Shown here: positions 30,260 to 40,056 of the stretch, piece after piece | Layout: the number at the start of each line of letters is the position of its first letter | Numbering within the stretch: position 1 is the stretch's first letter | Origin: Clostridiaceae bacterium | GTDB taxonomy: Bacteria; Bacillota; Clostridia; Tissierellales; Sporanaerobacteraceae | Assembly (NCBI GenBank): GCA_019391515.1 | Contig: JAHXQP010000025.1 | Coordinates: forward strand, 301,412 to 365,411 | Direction of reading: 5' to 3' | DNA length: 64,000 nt | Program-made: the position numbers and the translations under genes | Notes under the pieces: generated by a model | The model's input: the letters and a program-made list of their open reading frames with translations, nothing else | What the model was told of the DNA's origin: nothing | Database searches by the model: none

Positions 30260-33200
30260 TTACTTTTCCTTTACAATAAATCCATCTAATGTCCAAATTA
30301 ATGCTGGTAATATTACAAAGGTAGCTATTAGGGCTAAGGATATATTAATTACTGTCATTAAACCGAAATCCTTTAATATAACAAATTTTGAAGTCATTAA
30401 GACACTAAATCCACCTATAGTTGTTAATCCTGATGCTACTGTGGCCTTACCTATATTTTTTATGGTAATTGACATAGCTTCTTCTTTTTTCTTACCTAAA
30501 CTTCTTTCTTCTAAATATCTTTCAAGTAGCATTATGGTCATTTCAGTTCCCATTCCTAAGACTAATGCTCCTAATGTAGCAGTTATAGGAGTATATTTTA
30601 ATCCTAACAAATTCATAATCACACCTGACATTCCTACTATTAAAACAACTGGAGATACAGCCACTAATGCTTTAAAGAAAGATCTATATAATAATAGTAA
30701 TACTACAAATACTAGACCTAGTCCTATAATAGTCATTTTAATCCTACCATTGGTCAATCCCTTAACCATCTCCACATCTAAAACAGATTTTCCTGTAATA
30801 GAAGTTTTTACAGGAGCATCTTTTAGCAATTTCCCCATACTTTCTACAAATTCCTGTAGCTCTTCCGTCGCCATATGTTCCACATTCATAAGGATAATCC
30901 CTTTATTCTTTTCACCATTAATAAACATCTTTTTTTGAGTTACTGGTATATCTTTATCTAGGATATCCATATACTCCCTAAAGTTTAAATCTTCTATATC
31001 TGAAAAATTTCCTACTAAATTATCTATAAATTTGATGTCAACTATATTATCTGAAAACCGCCCCTTTACTTCATCTACTGTATCCCTCATCCATTGTAGA
31101 TTTTCTTCCGATAATAAATTTTCATCTTCCATAAATATAATCATTTGGTTTGTTGAACCTACTATATCTCTAATATAGTGAATATCATGAAGTGCATCCA
31201 TATCCTGAGGCATAAAGGTTTCTATATCTGTTTCTACACCAACCTTTGTATCTGCTATTATCCCAAAAGTAGCTAATCCTATAGATACTAATAATATAAT
31301 TGGAGCTAATTTTGTAACTGCTTTCCCTGTGGCCCCTAAAATTTTATCCAATACTGTTGACTTATGGTAATCCTTGATCCTTAAATTCCCTGCCTTTGAT
31401 GCAACTGTGTCTCTGGTAGCAAGTATTGGCATTAATAAAAATATACTTCCTATGAAACTAACCATAACCCCTATAGTTAGCATCTTTCCAAAGTCTTGTA
31501 TCATTGGCACTGGTGAAGCAAATAGTGAAACAAACCCTAATGCTGTAGCCAATACTGCCAATCCAACAGCCTTACCAATTTGTGTCAGGGTAATCTTTAC
31601 TGATTGTTCTTCTTCATATCTATTTTGAAATTGTATTGAATAATCTATACCTAGACCTATTAATATTGGGAATACAGCCATGGAAACCATGGTCATGGAA
31701 ACATTTAAATGCCCCATAAGTCCCAATGTGGCAATTACCGATACAAATATTATTCCAAGACTTAAGACTCTCCATCTAACTTTAAATACTAAACTTAATA
31801 TTATAAACATCAAAACTACCGCAAAGGCAACCATTCTTATCATATTGGATTTCATTTCTGTTCTCAGGGAAGAATCTAATACTGGCTTTCCTGATACTAT
31901 ATATTTTACATCAAAATCTTCTTTTTCCATAGTATAGGATACATCTTCATATATGGAGTCTATAGCGCTATCCTCTAAATTTCCCTTTAACTTAATCATT
32001 AACATCATATGATTATCATCAATTATAGTATCTGAAAATATATCTCTTAATTTTCCATCCTCATACAATATATTATCTAATTCTTTTTGATTATGGGGAA
32101 AATATGGAACCATCATTCCAGATTTCTCATGTAAAGTATTAAGTCCATCACTTAGTTTGTTAAGCTTCTCACCCATAGTAATAAATCCATTAGACATTGT
32201 CTTCAATTCATCTGGTGAGATGCCACCTGATAAATTATTTTTCATACCTGCAATTTCTTGTTCCATATTTGCTTTAAATCCAGGAAGTAATTCTGAACTA
32301 TCTGGAAGTATACTCCCTCCTGCTGCCATTTCTGATAATCCATTACTTAAATCACTTAAGTTTTCTCCCATTGTCACAAAACCACTTGACATCTTCTTTA
32401 ATTCTTCTGAAGATATTCCATCACCAGATAAACTATTTTCCATTTCTCCTACTTCTTCTTTCAGTTTTTTACCTATATTATTAAGTGCCTGGGATGTATT
32501 TTCATTTCCCTTGGAAACCTTAACTGTATTTTCAGACATTTTAGATAGACCTTCGGAACTTCTTTCTATATTTTCTGCAAGAATATTTAACTTTTGGTAC
32601 ATCTGTGGATTATTTTTCATTTGTTCCGCCATTTGTCTAAGTTGGGCTGACATTTCCCCTAGGCCTTTCGATGAGTGATTTAATCCTCCTCCTAGTTCTG
32701 TTACTCCCTTTGCTAAATTATCTTGACCTCCAGCAAGTTCATCAAATACATTTGAAATATTTGATAATTCCCCTAGCTTCTCTTCCATTTCCTTTGGATC
32801 TGGTATATCCTTGCTACCTAATTCATTCCCTATATCGGTTAACCTTTTTCCCATTTCACCCAGGCCATTGCCCATGGTTAAAAATTTATTCTTTAACTCT
32901 GTTTCTTGTTTTCCACCCATATCTTCCATAAGCTTATTAGGGTCCATTGAGACAATTAAATTATCTAATTTCCCTTCTACTGCTTCTGGATCTGGCAATT
33001 CTTTACCACCTAATTCTGTACCAATCTCTATAAGTTTATCTCCTAATTCTCCTAGCCCATTACTCATATCCGGTATCTGTTTCTTTATTTCTGTTCCTTG
33101 TTTATCAGTTATCTGATGTACAATGCTAGCTGGACTCATAAATGTAAATATTTCTTCATTATATTTAAGTCTTTGTTCTACATTCCACATCTTTTCCATA

Positions 33201-33454
33201 TTGTCTAACTTTAGCAAATCCTTTTGATCTCCCTCAAGTAATACCATAATGACGTCACCACCAAATTCCTGCTCCATGGCATAATTGGATGTATATGCAT
33301 CATTATCAGTCTTTACTAAGGTTTCACTACCAGTTGCCATATTGATCTTTATAACACCGGTTATCATAATAGCAAATATTATTATGGTTAGAAATAACAT
33401 TTTAAAAGGTGTCTTTTCTATTCTGCTGCCTACTTTCGAAAACAATTTCTCCAA
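30260..33454 (-). CDS. MMPL/RND-family exporter with long extracytoplasmic repeats
   Basis: About 1064 aa. Two RND-like membrane halves each contain a block of helices (GLGIDYSIQFQNRYEEE near residue 640 and LGMGTEMTIMLLERYLEE near 985). They enclose large outside loops. The first loop is unusually long and holds two kinds of internal repeats (xGNGLGEMGKRLTDIGNELG and SxGFxTMGExLxxLSxGL). These are probably coiled-coil, like YhgE/Pip-type proteins. MMPL proteins export lipids or toxic compounds by proton motive force. A TTG start at 33454 is preferred because GGAAGGA lies nine bases upstream; the earlier in-frame ATG has no site. It lies directly behind a TetR regulator. Confidence 0.85.
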   Translation of the reverse strand: MEKLFSKVGSRIEKTPFKMLFLTIIIFAIMITGVIKINMATGSETLVKTDNDAYTSNYAMEQEFGGDVIMVLLEGDQKDLLKLDNMEKMWNVEQRLKYNEEIFTFMSPASIVHQITDKQGTEIKKQIPDMSNGLGELGDKLIEIGTELGGKELPDPEAVEGKLDNLIVSMDPNKLMEDMGGKQETELKNKFLTMGNGLGEMGKRLTDIGNELGSKDIPDPKEMEEKLGELSNISNVFDELAGGQDNLAKGVTELGGGLNHSSKGLGEMSAQLRQMAEQMKNNPQMYQKLNILAENIERSSEGLSKMSENTVKVSKGNENTSQALNNIGKKLKEEVGEMENSLSGDGISSEELKKMSSGFVTMGENLSDLSNGLSEMAAGGSILPDSSELLPGFKANMEQEIAGMKNNLSGGISPDELKTMSNGFITMGEKLNKLSDGLNTLHEKSGMMVPYFPHNQKELDNILYEDGKLRDIFSDTIIDDNHMMLMIKLKGNLEDSAIDSIYEDVSYTMEKEDFDVKYIVSGKPVLDSSLRTEMKSNMIRMVAFAVVLMFIILSLVFKVRWRVLSLGIIFVSVIATLGLMGHLNVSMTMVSMAVFPILIGLGIDYSIQFQNRYEEEQSVKITLTQIGKAVGLAVLATALGFVSLFASPVPMIQDFGKMLTIGVMVSFIGSIFLLMPILATRDTVASKAGNLRIKDYHKSTVLDKILGATGKAVTKLAPIILLVSIGLATFGIIADTKVGVETDIETFMPQDMDALHDIHYIRDIVGSTNQMIIFMEDENLLSEENLQWMRDTVDEVKGRFSDNIVDIKFIDNLVGNFSDIEDLNFREYMDILDKDIPVTQKKMFINGEKNKGIILMNVEHMATEELQEFVESMGKLLKDAPVKTSITGKSVLDVEMVKGLTNGRIKMTIIGLGLVFVVLLLLYRSFFKALVAVSPVVLIVGMSGVIMNLLGLKYTPITATLGALVLGMGTEMTIMLLERYLEERSLGKKKEEAMSITIKNIGKATVASGLTTIGGFSVLMTSKFVILKDFGLMTVINISLALIATFVILPALIWTLDGFIVKEK

Positions 33455-33483
33455 AACAATCAGTCCTTCCCTTTTCATGATTT

Positions 33484-34044
33484 TTATTGTTTAATAATGG
33501 TTTCTATGAAATTCTTCACATAATTATCGATTTCATTGTCATCTGTTTCAGGTAAATACAAAAATGATAAGATACTTCCCATTATTAACCTTAAAGAAAA
33601 ATCATCATCTTGTAACTCTATACCTGCTTCTATAATGGAGACTTTTAATAATGATGTTATTTGATTAATAAAATCAAAATCAGCTATTTCAGGATTAATT
33701 TGACTTTCCATTAAAATTAACTTTATTACTTCATGGTGTTCAGAAATAAACTTAATTCTATTTTTTAATATATATTCTAATTGTTTCATAGGTTCTAAGT
33801 CCTTAGATAACTCTAAAGATTTCTTTAAACTAGTAATTAGTATTGGTTCTATAGCATCCATGAATATTTGTTTTTTTGAATCAAAATATCTAAACAATGT
33901 GACCTCGGATATATCTGCTTCCTTTGCTATATCTACAGTAGTTGACCCATTATATCCTTTTTCTATAAATACAGTTAGTGCAGACTCTAGAATTTGTTCC
34001 CTTCTTTCTTCTTTACTCATACGTTTATTAGTATTACTTTTCAT
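33484..34044 (-). CDS. TetR-family repressor of the MMPL exporter operon
   Basis: A 186-aa regulator with an N-terminal TetR HTH (REQILESALTVFIEKGYNGS, then TVDIAKEADISEVTLFRYF) and a helical ligand domain. It is the first gene of the unit with the exporter. The perfect 14-bp palindrome AGTAAGTACTTACT just upstream of its AAGGAG site is a likely operator, implying autorepression and co-control of the exporter. The ligand is unknown. Confidence 0.9.
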   Translation of the reverse strand: MKSNTNKRMSKEERREQILESALTVFIEKGYNGSTTVDIAKEADISEVTLFRYFDSKKQIFMDAIEPILITSLKKSLELSKDLEPMKQLEYILKNRIKFISEHHEVIKLILMESQINPEIADFDFINQITSLLKVSIIEAGIELQDDDFSLRLIMGSILSFLYLPETDDNEIDNYVKNFIETIIKQ

Positions 34045-34059
34045 TTTTTATTCTCCTTA

Positions 34060-34073
34060 AGTAAGTACTTACT
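34060..34073. promoter_or_regulatory. TetR-type operator palindrome
   Basis: AGTAAGTACTTACT is perfectly self-complementary over 14 bases and lies between the candidate promoter and the ribosome binding site of the TetR gene. Confidence 0.7.
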
Positions 34074-34154
34074 AACACATAACATAATATCATACTCATT
34101 CCTTTTGTCAATATTTTTTAATATAATGTTAAATTAATCCTTTTTGAAGCCTCT

Positions 34155-34198
34155 AAAAAAGTCTTGGCTCCTTTGTTTCCAAAGGTTCCAAGACTTTT
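34155..34198 (-). terminator. Double-stem hairpin family, copy 5
   Basis: AAAAGTCTTGG/CCAAGACTTTT (11-bp outer stem), a 2x2 internal loop, and CCTTTG/CAAAGG (6-bp inner stem) capped by TTTC. This is the clearest copy of the family. Compared with copy 2, the inner stem changes from G-C to A-T at its closing pair on both strands. Confidence 0.75.
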
Positions 34199-34270
34199 AT
34201 GGATTTATTCTATTTTTGAATGTGTATTTTTTAAGACTTGTAATTTTAGTTTTGTTTGGTTTAATGGAGC

Positions 34271-34460
34271 TTATTCAAGGTTTGTCCCAATCATAGAGCT
34301 TATTAGAAATCCACCTTTAAATATAAAATTATCACTATATCGACTTATTGATATTCTCTCCAAAAATCTTTCCATCATATATAAATCCTCCTGCTTTATC
34401 AATGGAGAATTCTATCCTGAGGGAACAGTCATATTTAAAATCCTGGGATTTTCATCACTT
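34271..34460 (-). pseudogene. AbiEii-like nucleotidyltransferase toxin remnant
   Basis: The readable part, from MMERFLERISISRYSDNF to FKGGFLISSMIG and then TNLE stop (34378-34271), matches the N-terminal block of AbiEii/AbiGii nucleotidyltransferases (ERFLERIS.SKY..NFILKGG). Upstream the same frame continues with HKLSDENPRI but contains a stop. The catalytic part downstream is absent. It is a decayed fragment of a type IV toxin-antitoxin/abortive-infection gene. Confidence 0.65.
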
Positions 34461-34488
34461 AATTTATGTAAATAAAGCCCTTGGGCTA

Positions 34489-34526
34489 TTTTCATTCGTA
34501 TACACATTAACATGTACGAATGAAAA
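34489..34526. repeat. 12-bp inverted repeat
   Basis: TTTTCATTCGTA (34489-34500) and TACGAATGAAAA (34515-34526) are exact complements separated by 14 bases. It lies beside the AbiEii remnant and may be its old promoter dyad or the end of a lost element. Confidence 0.5.
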
Positions 34527-34571
34527 CAACAATAGCTATAATTCCGAATTATAAAAGTTCCCTTATATTAA

Positions 34572-35372
34572 CTATTCTTCCCCTTCTATTTTTGTATATT
34601 CCATTCTCCCAACTTCTTTTAATGTTTCTAAAAAAAGAGTATCTAGTATTTCTATATCTAGATCCTTACTATTATTTATTTTTTGTACATAATTTTCATA
34701 ATATAAAATTTCATCATCCAGAAATTTATTGATAATATCTATCCTAGGTTCTATATCTAATTCATCCCCTAGCCTTTTTCTTTCCAATAAAATACTAATT
34801 TTATTATATAGCTCCCTATCATTGACTTGAGATTCTAATAACTTTTCAAATTCCATAGGTGGCATAGTATTATTATTTTCTATCCACTTACATGCTAATA
34901 TTGGCCTAAGTACATAGAAATATTTCTTAATTCTAACATTTTCCCCTTGTAAATATTCCCTATAATTACTTTTTGCCATATTAAGGTAGTGATATATGCA
35001 AGATTTGGAAGAATAATATTCACCTTGTAACTCTCTTAATTGTTCTAGAAATAAAGAATGTTTTAAATATATTATTGGAGAATTAATCCATTCTAATAAG
35101 GCTGGATTCATCTTTCTAAATAATTTCAGTGATTTCCTTATATCCCAACCACTTATATCTAATAAATTATTTATAGGATATTCTAATACATCTCTTTTTT
35201 CTTTAATAGATAGATACCATTCTACAGTATGAATATATACAAATCTTACATCATAATCACTATCTTTTGAAGGGAAACCCCATGCCCTACTTCCTGATTC
35301 TATAGCAAATAATATCTTGATATTTTCCTTTGTTTCGATTTCTTTAATTTTATTTATAATAACTTTTTCCAT
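34572..35372 (-). CDS. RlaP-type nucleotidyltransferase domain protein
   Basis: A 266-aa protein of the DNA polymerase beta-like nucleotidyltransferase superfamily (PF10127, RlaP/YcgL type). The catalytic motif is ESGSRAWGFPSKDSDYDVR near residue 26, with GS and the paired Asp residues present. The rest is helical (FRKMNPALLEWINSPIIY). Family members are often encoded next to RNA ligases and may act in RNA repair or modification, but no RNA ligase is in the window. The start overlaps the end of the preceding frameshifted gene by 23 bases, so the two were co-translated. Confidence 0.82.
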   Translation of the reverse strand: MEKVIINKIKEIETKENIKILFAIESGSRAWGFPSKDSDYDVRFVYIHTVEWYLSIKEKRDVLEYPINNLLDISGWDIRKSLKLFRKMNPALLEWINSPIIYLKHSLFLEQLRELQGEYYSSKSCIYHYLNMAKSNYREYLQGENVRIKKYFYVLRPILACKWIENNNTMPPMEFEKLLESQVNDRELYNKISILLERKRLGDELDIEPRIDIINKFLDDEILYYENYVQKINNSKDLDIEILDTLFLETLKEVGRMEYTKIEGEE

Positions 35373-35822
35373 ATAGAATACCCCCTATACCTTTCTCCCA
35401 TTCTGTTTTTATGGGCTTAGATATATTTTCCATACTTTCTCTAACTAATTGACCAATCTTAACTTTATTATCATTAGTGTCATTTTTCTTTTTTGTGACT
35501 CCTACTTTTAAACTCTTATTTTTACTTTTGAATATATCTAATTCTGAATATTTCATTATTTCTTCCTTACCTGTTATCAGATCATCTAGTATGCATATCT
35601 TTTTTTCTCTTCTTCCCAACTTCTCAAAGTATTCTGCTCTTAGTTCTTCTATACCAATGCTTCTTAAATAATTATATGTTCCATCATAATATTCTGGATT
35701 CCTTGCTCTTCTTTGATTATCCTCTAGTTCAAATTCATTATTCTTAGCAAGAATACCTAATATTTTATCTTCAGCATCTTTTAAAAACCCTCTACACGGT
35801 TTTGATAATAACCCCTTTCCAA
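35350..35822 (-). pseudogene. Frameshifted gene upstream of RlaP-type protein
   Basis: TTG at 35822, seven bases after AAGGAGGG, opens MERGYYQNRVEGF and then hits a stop. After a one-base shift in the run around 35785-35793 (five T, four A) the frame continues LKDAEDKILGILAKNNEFEL through to 35350. The reconstructed product is about 157 aa, acidic to basic and soluble. I do not recognise its family. The homopolymer site means either a real frameshift or a sequencing error. Confidence 0.6.
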
Positions 35823-35946
35823 AGTTATTCCCTCCTTAAATATAAGACCGATAATTCTTTAATTTATTATGTCATACCAAATTGAAAAAAGTTATAACCT
35901 AATTCTTTATACCATTTCTATTTATAACTATAACATAAAAAACAAA

Positions 35947-35985
35947 CCTGATAACAGCTATTTCTAGCTATTATCAGGTTTTTGG
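35947..35985 (-). terminator. guaBA terminator
   Basis: TGATAACAGCTA (35949-35960) and TAGCTATTATCA (35965-35976), extended by CC/GG and A/T pairs, form a long stem with a TTTC loop. On the minus strand it is followed by TTTGTTTTTTATG. The same hairpin sequence, split by an insertion element, flanks 18350-19530. Confidence 0.8.
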
Positions 35986-35996
35986 GTACTATTCCA

Positions 35997-36067
35997 GCAG
36001 TAGATTTCATCAATTCCATTTGTTCACTTTGCTCACATGAAATTGGAAATCCTTGCAGGGGTAGTAC
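35997..36067. repeat. 71-base dispersed repeat, copy 2
   Basis: Differs from 26521-26591 at five positions. It is bounded here by GGTACTA (35985-35991) and TAGTACC (36062-36068), which can pair and close the whole element into one hairpin. Confidence 0.75.
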
Positions 36068-36105
36068 CTACAGTTCAACTTCACTATCGGTCGTTTCACT
36101 GGGTA

Positions 36106-37389
36106 CTACTCCCACTCTATTGTTGCTGGTGGTTTGTTTGTTATGTCGTATACTACTCTATTTACATGTTCTACTTCGTTTACTATTCTATCTGATATTT
36201 TTTCAAGAACTTCTAGTGGTATTTTTGCCCATTGTGCGGTCATACCATCTATGCTGTATATTGCTCTTAAGGCTATTGTATAGTTGTAGGTTCTTTTCCC
36301 TGCTGATACTCCTACACTTCTTATGCCTGGTAGTATAGCAAAGTATTGCCATATTTCTTTATCTAGCCCAGCTTTTTTGATTTCATCTCTAAAAATGTAG
36401 TCTGCTTCTCTTACGATTTCTAGTTTTTCTTCTGTTATTTCACCTAATACTCTAACACCTAGTCCTGGACCAGGGAAAGGCTGTCTATGCACTGCTTCTT
36501 CAGGTATGCCTAAAATAGTTCCTACTTCTCTAACTTCGTCTTTAAACAATTGTCTCAATGGCTCTACTAATTCAAAGTTTACATCCTCTGGAAGCCCTCC
36601 AACATTGTGATGGCTTTTAACAACTTGATTTTCATCTCCACCACTTTCTATAACATCCGGATATATTGTACCTTGAACTAAATAGCCTATACCATCTAAT
36701 TTACTTTGTTCTTCTTCAAAAACCCTTATAAATTCTTCGCCTATTATCTTTCTCTTTTGCTCAGGGTCTGTTATTCCTTTAAGTTTGTTTAAAAATCTTT
36801 CCCTTGCATCAACTTTTATTAGATTCATATTGAATTTTTCTCTGAAGAAAGTTTCCACTTCTTCAGCTTCATTTTTTCTCAAAAGACCATGATCTACAAA
36901 TACACAGGTTAAATTATCCCCTATAGCTTCATGGACCAATACTGCAGCAACAGAAGAGTCTACCCCTCCTGATAGCCCACATATTGCTTTTCCATCTCCA
37001 ACCTGTTCTTTTATTTCTTTTATAGATCTATCAACAAATTCTTTCATATCCCAATAAGGTTTTAACTTACATTCTTCAAATAGAAAATCATTTATTATCT
37101 TCTTAGTATCATCGCTATAAGTTTCATTTTCATAAACTTTTATACTATATTTTTCATTTAAAGCTTTATTTTTAGAACCTAATCCTATTGCCTTTATGCC
37201 TAGATCAAAAATTTCTTCATTTACTTCCTCTTTTACTTCTCCAGTGAATATTATTCCTTGAGGATTTTTTTCTTTAATCCTATCTATGGAAACATTGTGA
37301 GGCAGTATTTCGCAATATACTTTGGATTCTCTAACAATTCTACCTACGATTCTACTACATTTTCCACCAAAATCTAATATTAGTATCAA
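36106..37389 (-). CDS. guaA: GMP synthase with degenerate, truncated glutaminase domain
   Basis: A 427-aa GMP synthase; ordinary GuaA is about 510 aa. The ATP-pyrophosphatase domain is intact ([15 protein letters not shown]-loop at 139-146), as is the C-terminal dimerisation domain ending KPPATIEWE. The N-terminal class I glutaminase shrinks to about 105 residues. The start ([19 protein letters not shown]) and end (INDFLFEEC) remain, but the nucleophile loop (GxCYGxQ) and the catalytic His-Glu (HPE) are absent, replaced by [19 protein letters not shown]. It should use free ammonia to convert XMP to GMP. TTG start after AAGGAGG; it follows guaB in one operon. The reading frame is clean, so this is not a simple frameshift. 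Confidence 0.92.
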   Translation of the reverse strand: MILILDFGGKCSRIVGRIVRESKVYCEILPHNVSIDRIKEKNPQGIIFTGEVKEEVNEEIFDLGIKAIGLGSKNKALNEKYSIKVYENETYSDDTKKIINDFLFEECKLKPYWDMKEFVDRSIKEIKEQVGDGKAICGLSGGVDSSVAAVLVHEAIGDNLTCVFVDHGLLRKNEAEEVETFFREKFNMNLIKVDARERFLNKLKGITDPEQKRKIIGEEFIRVFEEEQSKLDGIGYLVQGTIYPDVIESGGDENQVVKSHHNVGGLPEDVNFELVEPLRQLFKDEVREVGTILGIPEEAVHRQPFPGPGLGVRVLGEITEEKLEIVREADYIFRDEIKKAGLDKEIWQYFAILPGIRSVGVSAGKRTYNYTIALRAIYSIDGMTAQWAKIPLEVLEKISDRIVNEVEHVNRVVYDITNKPPATIEWE

Positions 37390-37409
37390 TATACCTAGCC
37401 TCCTTTTAA

Positions 37410-38861
<1,452 letters not shown>

Positions 38862-39051
38862 TTAAACTCCTCCTCTTTTTTTCTATTTATTATAGTATAC
38901 CATAATATTTTTTAAACTTTCCCTATCTAATTTTAATTTTATATAAATATAGGAAACTTAATTAATGTTTTTCTTTCTAAGGTAACAAAGATTTGGGCAT
39001 ATGTCAAGGAATTTATTAAGAAAATGAATAGAAAAAATTTTTGTCAATAAA

Positions 39052-39092
39052 AAAACTTTGCATATACAATATTATGTACGCAAAGTCTTTTT
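39052..39092 (-). terminator. Terminator of ECF operon
   Basis: On the minus strand GACTTTGCGTACA pairs with TGTATATGCAAAGT and is followed by seven T. It lies 40 bases after the last gene of the sigma-factor operon. Confidence 0.8.
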
Positions 39093-39132
39093 ATATAGGC
39101 TTTCTGGAAGGAGACCTATCAATTTAGAACTT

Positions 39133-40056
39133 TTATTCCAATGTATTTACTTCTACTTCTCCATTTGTAATAATATCTATGCTGTTTTTCCCTTCACCAT
39201 ATACTAATTTCCCTTTGACTTTATTTATTTCCTCTACATTTTCTATATTAGCAGTTTCCCATTTAGCATTACCACCCAAAGCCTCTGTACCATATACCGA
39301 AGCTTCTAGTTTTACATCTATACTTTTTCCTAATCTAACTTTTACATTATTAATATTATCTATAACCCAATCGCTTTTTATACTATCTAAAGCTAAATCT
39401 AAGCTATTTCCTTCTCCGTTGATTTCAACTTTTTTACCTTCTGGTATTGAAAGGTTGAATTTATATGGGCAAGAATCTTCAAACCTATTATTATAGGTGG
39501 ATGTATCTAAAAATGAAACATACATGGTATTTCCAGAGCTCTTTGTAATAATATATTCGTTATTTAAAAATTCCTTGGCCTTTTCTTTGTTTTCTGCTTC
39601 CATGTTTGCCGAACCTGAAAAAATTATTTTATTTTCTTTTTCTGATCTCATGTTTAATTTACAATGTCTAGGTACTTCTACGATTATTTTTTCAATATTA
39701 TTTCCAATTTCTATTTCCCTATATGGAATTTTAAATGTGAAACTTTCTGAAGAGATCGTAGAAATAACTTTAGAAGCTACACCTGTTTCTACTATTCCAT
39801 ATATTCCTAGGTTTATAACTACTATTAATAGTACAATGAATACACTGAAAACATCATATTTTATATTTATATCCTCATCTCTATATTTATAGCTGTACCA
39901 AAGGATTTCTCCACCTATTAAAAATAATATTATAGGCCAAAATTTAATTGACAAATTTATAGCAGATATACTATTTACTTGAGCAATAAATATGAGTACT
40001 CCAAAGGCAATTAAAACAATCCCCATTGAAATGGTACCTACTCTTCTTTTTTTCAC
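39133..40056 (-). CDS. Membrane protein with adhesin-like toast-rack domain
   Basis: A 307-aa protein with three membrane helices in the first 105 residues (LiaI/LiaF-like, SMGIVLIAFGVLIFIAQVNS). A C-terminal beta-helical region (about 125-300, ANIENVEEINKVKGKLVYGE) resembles the DUF4097/LiaF toast-rack fold. Such proteins often modulate envelope-stress sensing. It is the last gene of the ECF sigma operon and overlaps the previous gene by four bases. Confidence 0.7.
   Translation of the reverse strand: MKKRRVGTISMGIVLIAFGVLIFIAQVNSISAINLSIKFWPIILFLIGGEILWYSYKYRDEDINIKYDVFSVFIVLLIVVINLGIYGIVETGVASKVISTISSESFTFKIPYREIEIGNNIEKIIVEVPRHCKLNMRSEKENKIIFSGSANMEAENKEKAKEFLNNEYIITKSSGNTMYVSFLDTSTYNNRFEDSCPYKFNLSIPEGKKVEINGEGNSLDLALDSIKSDWVIDNINNVKVRLGKSIDVKLEASVYGTEALGGNAKWETANIENVEEINKVKGKLVYGEGKNSIDIITNGEVEVNTLE

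Larger units (their letters stand above)
34045..34571. other. Intergenic region with operator, hairpin and toxin remnant
   Basis: This 527-base gap contains the TetR operator (34060-34073), the hairpin of copy 5 (34155-34198), an AbiEii-like remnant (34271-34460) and a 12-bp inverted repeat (34489-34526). No intact gene is present. Confidence 0.65.
35823..36105. other. Intergenic region downstream of guaA
   Basis: Contains the guaA terminator hairpin (35947-35985) and the second copy of the 71-base repeat (35997-36067) between that hairpin and the guaA stop. Otherwise featureless. Confidence 0.6.

Noticed and set aside
32157..32678. Long plus-strand frames antisense to the MMPL exporter
   Set aside because: They arise from the Gly/Leu-rich repeats of the exporter and have no start signals or recognisable domains.
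34164..34475. Plus-strand frame of 103 codons
   Set aside because: It runs through the hairpin of copy 5 and antisense to the AbiEii remnant, has no ribosome site and has odd composition. The minus-strand reading explains the region better.
36106..37389. Short GuaA explained as a frameshift or assembly deletion
   Set aside because: The frame is continuous with a good ribosome site. The bridging sequence is coding-like and family-typical ends join smoothly, so a real domain reduction is the simpler reading.
38862..39132. Purine riboswitch upstream of guaB
   Set aside because: No guanine-aptamer core (three-way junction with conserved loop sequences) could be found; only a candidate promoter and the terminator of the previous operon are visible.
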